A DNA stretch of 64,000 nucleotides from Pseudomonas palleroniana (GTDB taxonomy: Bacteria; Pseudomonadota; Gammaproteobacteria; Pseudomonadales; Pseudomonadaceae). Position 1 is the first letter of the stretch; every line of letters starts with the position of its first letter. The translations under genes and the position numbers were made by a program. The DNA lies in assembly GCF_003031675.1 (NCBI RefSeq), contig NZ_PYWX01000061.1:248001-312000 (forward strand), in the 5' to 3' direction. Below the pieces are notes generated by a model. It saw only the letters and a list, made by a program, of their open reading frames with translations, did not search any database and was not told the DNA's origin. Positions 61,397 to 64,000 of the stretch are shown piece by piece.

Positions 61397-62548
61397 TTAC
61401 TTGATGGTCAGGGCTTCCAGCTTGCCACTGTTGCCGTACACATAAAGCATGTTACCCACGACCAGCGGACGAACACGCAGGCCGTCGCTGTCGATACGCT
61501 CGCGACCGACAAAACGACCATCCACCTGGCTCAGCAGATGCAGGTAACCTTCGAAGTCACCTACCGCCACGTAGCTGGAGAACACTTCCGGCGCCGACAG
61601 TTGACGGCGAGCCAGCGAGTCATTGCTCCAAAGTGCAGTAGTGGAACGCTCGTCGACACTTTCAACGGTGCCGGACGCCAGGCTTACGTAGACGCTGCCA
61701 AAACCTTGGGCGACACCGGCGTAGCTGGAAGCATCACGCTGCCAGTTGATCCGGCCGCTTTGCAGGTCCAGCGCAGCAACGCGCCCCTGATAAGTGGCCA
61801 CGTAGATCGTCTCGCCCGACAGCAGCAAGCCGCCGTCGATGTCGACCACGCGATCCAGCTCGGAGCGACCTTGCGGGATGGCAACACGGGTTTCCCAGGC
61901 CGGCACGCCGTTCTGGGTATCCAGGGCGACCACTTTACCGGTGGACAGGCCCGCAACGGCCAGGTTATTGGTCACAATCGGACCACTGGTACCGCGCAAG
62001 GTCAACACCGCCGGGGTGCTGTCATACAACCAGCGCTGGTTGCCGGTGGCGGCATCCAGGCCGATCAGACGGTCATCCTGGGTCTGCACCACGACGATAT
62101 CGCCGTTGGTGGCAGGCGCGGCGAGGACTTCACTGGTCACGCGAGCGCGCCATTTCTCTTCACCGTTGCTCGAGTCCAGGGCGACCACTTCGCCTTTGAG
62201 CGTACCGATCAACACCATGCCGTAGCCGACGCCCACACCACCGGAAACCGGCAGGTCGAGGTCTTTCTTCCATTTGACGTCGCCGTTCATGCGGTCCATG
62301 GACATAACGACGCCAGTGGAGTCAGTGGCCACAATGTTGTCGCCGTCGATTGCCGGCTGCAACAGGTTGTAGAGATCACCCTGGCCGTCACCGACGGAGC
62401 GGCTCCACTGCTTTTGCAGGACCACTTCTTCCTTGAAGCTGGTCAGCTCGGCCGGAGGCAGTTCTTTTTTGCTGTTGCTGCTGCAACCCGCGGCCAGAAC
62501 GGCCAGAGCCAGCAATGCTGCATGTTTCCAACGGATCACGTCACGCAT
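61397..62548 (-). CDS. bamB: Outer-membrane protein assembly factor BamB
   Basis: A lipoprotein subunit of the BAM complex that inserts beta-barrel proteins. The 383-residue precursor starts at MRDVIRWKHAALLALAVLAAGC (ATG complement 62548), with the lipobox LAAGC. The mature part is an eight-bladed PQQ-like beta-propeller with repeated blocks such as VVALDSSNGEEKWRARV, LIGLDAATGNQRW and VVALDTQNGVPAWE. The start overlaps the end of the yfgM gene by 8 bases, so the two are coupled. The longer reading inside yfgM is rejected. Confidence 0.95.
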   Translation of the reverse strand: MRDVIRWKHAALLALAVLAAGCSSNSKKELPPAELTSFKEEVVLQKQWSRSVGDGQGDLYNLLQPAIDGDNIVATDSTGVVMSMDRMNGDVKWKKDLDLPVSGGVGVGYGMVLIGTLKGEVVALDSSNGEEKWRARVTSEVLAAPATNGDIVVVQTQDDRLIGLDAATGNQRWLYDSTPAVLTLRGTSGPIVTNNLAVAGLSTGKVVALDTQNGVPAWETRVAIPQGRSELDRVVDIDGGLLLSGETIYVATYQGRVAALDLQSGRINWQRDASSYAGVAQGFGSVYVSLASGTVESVDERSTTALWSNDSLARRQLSAPEVFSSYVAVGDFEGYLHLLSQVDGRFVGRERIDSDGLRVRPLVVGNMLYVYGNSGKLEALTIK

Positions 62549-63182
62549 CCCCTTTGGCCAAGTCGTCCAGCTTGATTTGTAAGCCACCGACCGCCGCTTC
62601 ATCAGACAGCGCCGCCTTGGCTTTTTGGTACGCAGCATGGGCTTCGTCGGTACGACCCAATTGGACCAACAGGTCGCCCTTGAGCTCTTCACGAGTGGCC
62701 ACAAATGCCTTGTCAGCATCGCCGTCGAGCAGTTTGAGTGCTTCGTCAGCCTTGTTCTGTGCCGCCAATACCTGTGCCAGGCGCTGACGTGCGATCTCAC
62801 CCAGGGTCGGGTTGGTCGGCTTGTCGGCGATAGCCTTCAGCTCAACGGCTGCATCATCCAGCTTGCCGGTGTCGACCGCGACTTTCGCGACGAACAGGCT
62901 ACCGTACTGGGCGTAGGTGCTACCGCCAAATTCGCTTTTCAGCTTGCCGGCCAGGTCGGCAACCTGCGCCGGGTCAGGCTTGCCATTCGGGGTCAGCGTG
63001 GTTTCCAGCAATTGCTGATAGAGGATCGAGGCGCCTTGGGACTGGTTGGCCTGATACTTGTGCCAGGCTTGCCAGCCGAACACCACCACTAACGCCAGCA
63101 GACCGCCAGTAACCAGGGGCTTGCCGTTACGCTGCCACCAGTCCTTGAACTCGGCCAGTTGCTCATCATCAGTACTCGACAC
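62541..63182 (-). CDS. YfgM-like TPR inner-membrane protein
   Basis: A 213-residue protein with an N-terminal cytoplasmic stub (SSTDDEQLAEFKDWWQRNGKP), one membrane helix (about 27–45, VTGGLLALVVVFGWQAW) and a periplasmic domain of TPR-like helices. In E. coli YfgM associates with PpiD and the Sec translocon. The start is GTG (complement 63182), with AGGAG 9 bases upstream. It lies between hisS and bamB and overlaps bamB. Confidence 0.9.
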   Translation of the reverse strand: MSSTDDEQLAEFKDWWQRNGKPLVTGGLLALVVVFGWQAWHKYQANQSQGASILYQQLLETTLTPNGKPDPAQVADLAGKLKSEFGGSTYAQYGSLFVAKVAVDTGKLDDAAVELKAIADKPTNPTLGEIARQRLAQVLAAQNKADEALKLLDGDADKAFVATREELKGDLLVQLGRTDEAHAAYQKAKAALSDEAAVGGLQIKLDDLAKGDA

Positions 63183-63222
63183 CCCAATACTCCTTAATCG
63201 CTAAATTCGGCTGTTCGACAGC

Positions 63223-64000
63223 TCAACCCTGCACGACGCAGGTGGCCAAGTGCGCGGCGAGCGCATCAAAGGCAATGTTTTGTTGTTCGCCCTGGCCACG
63301 CAGGGGTTTGAAACCTATCACTTGCTGGGCCAGCTCGTCATCGCCGAGGATCAGCGCATACAGTGCACCGCTCTTGTCAGCCTTCTTGAACTGGCTCTTG
63401 AAGCTGCCGGCACCGGCATTGATCTGCAGGCGCAGGTTCGGCAGTTGGTCGCGTACTTTTTCGCTCAAGGCCAGGGCCGCCAGTTCGGCGGCCTCGCCAA
63501 AGGCGCACAGGTACACGTCCACCTGACGGGAAATCTCTTCAGGGATCTGCTCCAGGGTTTCCAGCAGCAGGATCAGCCGCTCGATACCCATGGCGAAACC
63601 CACGCCCGTAGTCGGCTTGCCGCCCATCTGCTCAACCAGGCCGTCGTAGCGACCACCGGCACACACGGTGCCTTGGGCGCCAAGCTTGTCGGTGACCCAC
63701 TCAAACACGGTCTTGCTGTAGTAATCGAGGCCGCGAACCAGTTTCGGGTTGATCACGTAGGGAATACCGGCGGCATCCAGGCGAGCCTTGAGGCCCTCGA
63801 AGTGCGCACGGGACTCGTCGTCCAGGTAGTCGGCCATTTTCGGCGCGTCGACCAGTACGGCCTGGGTGTCGGCGTTCTTGGTATCCAGTACGCGCAACGG
63901 GTTGGTTTTCAGGCGGCGCTGGCTGTCTTCATCCAACTTGTCCAGGTGAGCGGACAGGTACTCGACCAGGGCTTCGCGATAGCGGCCGCGGGATTCGCTG
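63223..64000 (-). CDS. hisS: Histidyl-tRNA synthetase (N-terminus cut by window edge)
   Basis: Charges tRNA-His. The frame is open from the stop at 63223 to base 64000, about 258 residues of an expected roughly 430, so the N-terminal part with motif 1 is outside. Visible blocks are LVRGLDYYSKTVFEW (histidine binding), AQGTVCAGGRYDGLVEQ and GVGFAMGIERLI (motif 3), followed by the C-terminal anticodon-binding domain. An internal methionine at 63936 is not the start: the reading continues upstream as a typical helix (EALVEYLSAHLDKLDED). First of the hisS–yfgM–bamB cluster. Confidence 0.96.
   Translation of the reverse strand, partial: SESRGRYREALVEYLSAHLDKLDEDSQRRLKTNPLRVLDTKNADTQAVLVDAPKMADYLDDESRAHFEGLKARLDAAGIPYVINPKLVRGLDYYSKTVFEWVTDKLGAQGTVCAGGRYDGLVEQMGGKPTTGVGFAMGIERLILLLETLEQIPEEISRQVDVYLCAFGEAAELAALALSEKVRDQLPNLRLQINAGAGSFKSQFKKADKSGALYALILGDDELAQQVIGFKPLRGQGEQQNIAFDALAAHLATCVVQG

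Noticed and set aside
1..64000. tRNA, rRNA, tmRNA or 4.5S RNA genes
   Set aside because: No cloverleaf with a GGTTCGAATCC-type T arm or other RNA gene signature was seen in the intergenic spaces, including the gap beside ffh. Small RNAs cannot be excluded by eye.

Overview
This window is chromosomal DNA from a GC-rich gamma-proteobacterium, almost certainly a Pseudomonas of the P. fluorescens group. The evidence is the gene order (recJ–yaeQ, xerD–dsbC–hom–thrC, rpsP–rimM–trmD–rplS next to ffh, guaBA, hisS–yfgM–bamB–der), the strongly Pseudomonas-like proteins (DUF3509, TIGR02285 and NagF-type PTS fusions), and several intergenic REP/REPIN palindromes of the kind that fill P. fluorescens genomes. 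No rRNA, tRNA, CRISPR array, prophage or insertion sequence was seen. Both ends cut genes: recJ lacks its C-terminus on the left and hisS lacks its N-terminus on the right.

Layout. 1–9.9 kb is housekeeping: recJ, yaeQ, a class III CoA-transferase overlapping a TIGR02285 periplasmic protein, a DUF3509 protein, then threonine biosynthesis (hom, thrC), dsbC and xerD on the minus strand. 10–19.7 kb holds a Na+(K+)/H+ antiporter with an RCK-type tail, a thioesterase, the rpsP–rimM–trmD–rplS translation operon, ffh, ypjD, a CorC/CNNM transporter and an MHS-type MFS transporter with a long structured leader. A 107-bp cruciform repeat separates the MFS gene from purT. 19.8–24.3 kb holds small housekeeping genes: purT, a VUT-family transporter, DUF1289, gamma carbonic anhydrase, two Nudix hydrolases and an L,D-transpeptidase.

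24.4–31.8 kb is a complete N-acetylglucosamine PTS operon: nagR, nagA, a SIS-domain deaminase, an EIIA–HPr–EI fusion and nagE. Its promoter overlaps repeated NagR-like half-sites. After an AT-rich orphan gene, yqfO, purL and mltF, 38.4–46.8 kb holds a trehalose PTS operon: treB, treC, a maltoporin-like porin, a second EIIA–HPr–EI fusion and a stand-alone IIB-like protein with no phospho-cysteine. The divergent repressor gene treR is tightly followed by an APH(3')-II-like aminoglycoside phosphotransferase. Two 16-bp palindromic operators lie between treB and treR.

The right third is mainly housekeeping: guaA, guaB, a two-CxxC uncharacterised protein, a TauE-like permease facing a LysR regulator, xseA with an M23 peptidase, leuA behind a 320-bp leader with a candidate leader peptide, an omega-amidase/aminotransferase pair, der, bamB, yfgM and hisS.

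The most unusual material is the pair of parallel PTS relays with cysteine-less IIB domains in both branches, the leuA leader, and the resistance-type kinase gene coupled to the trehalose repressor. I found no clear, wholly new defence or mobile system.
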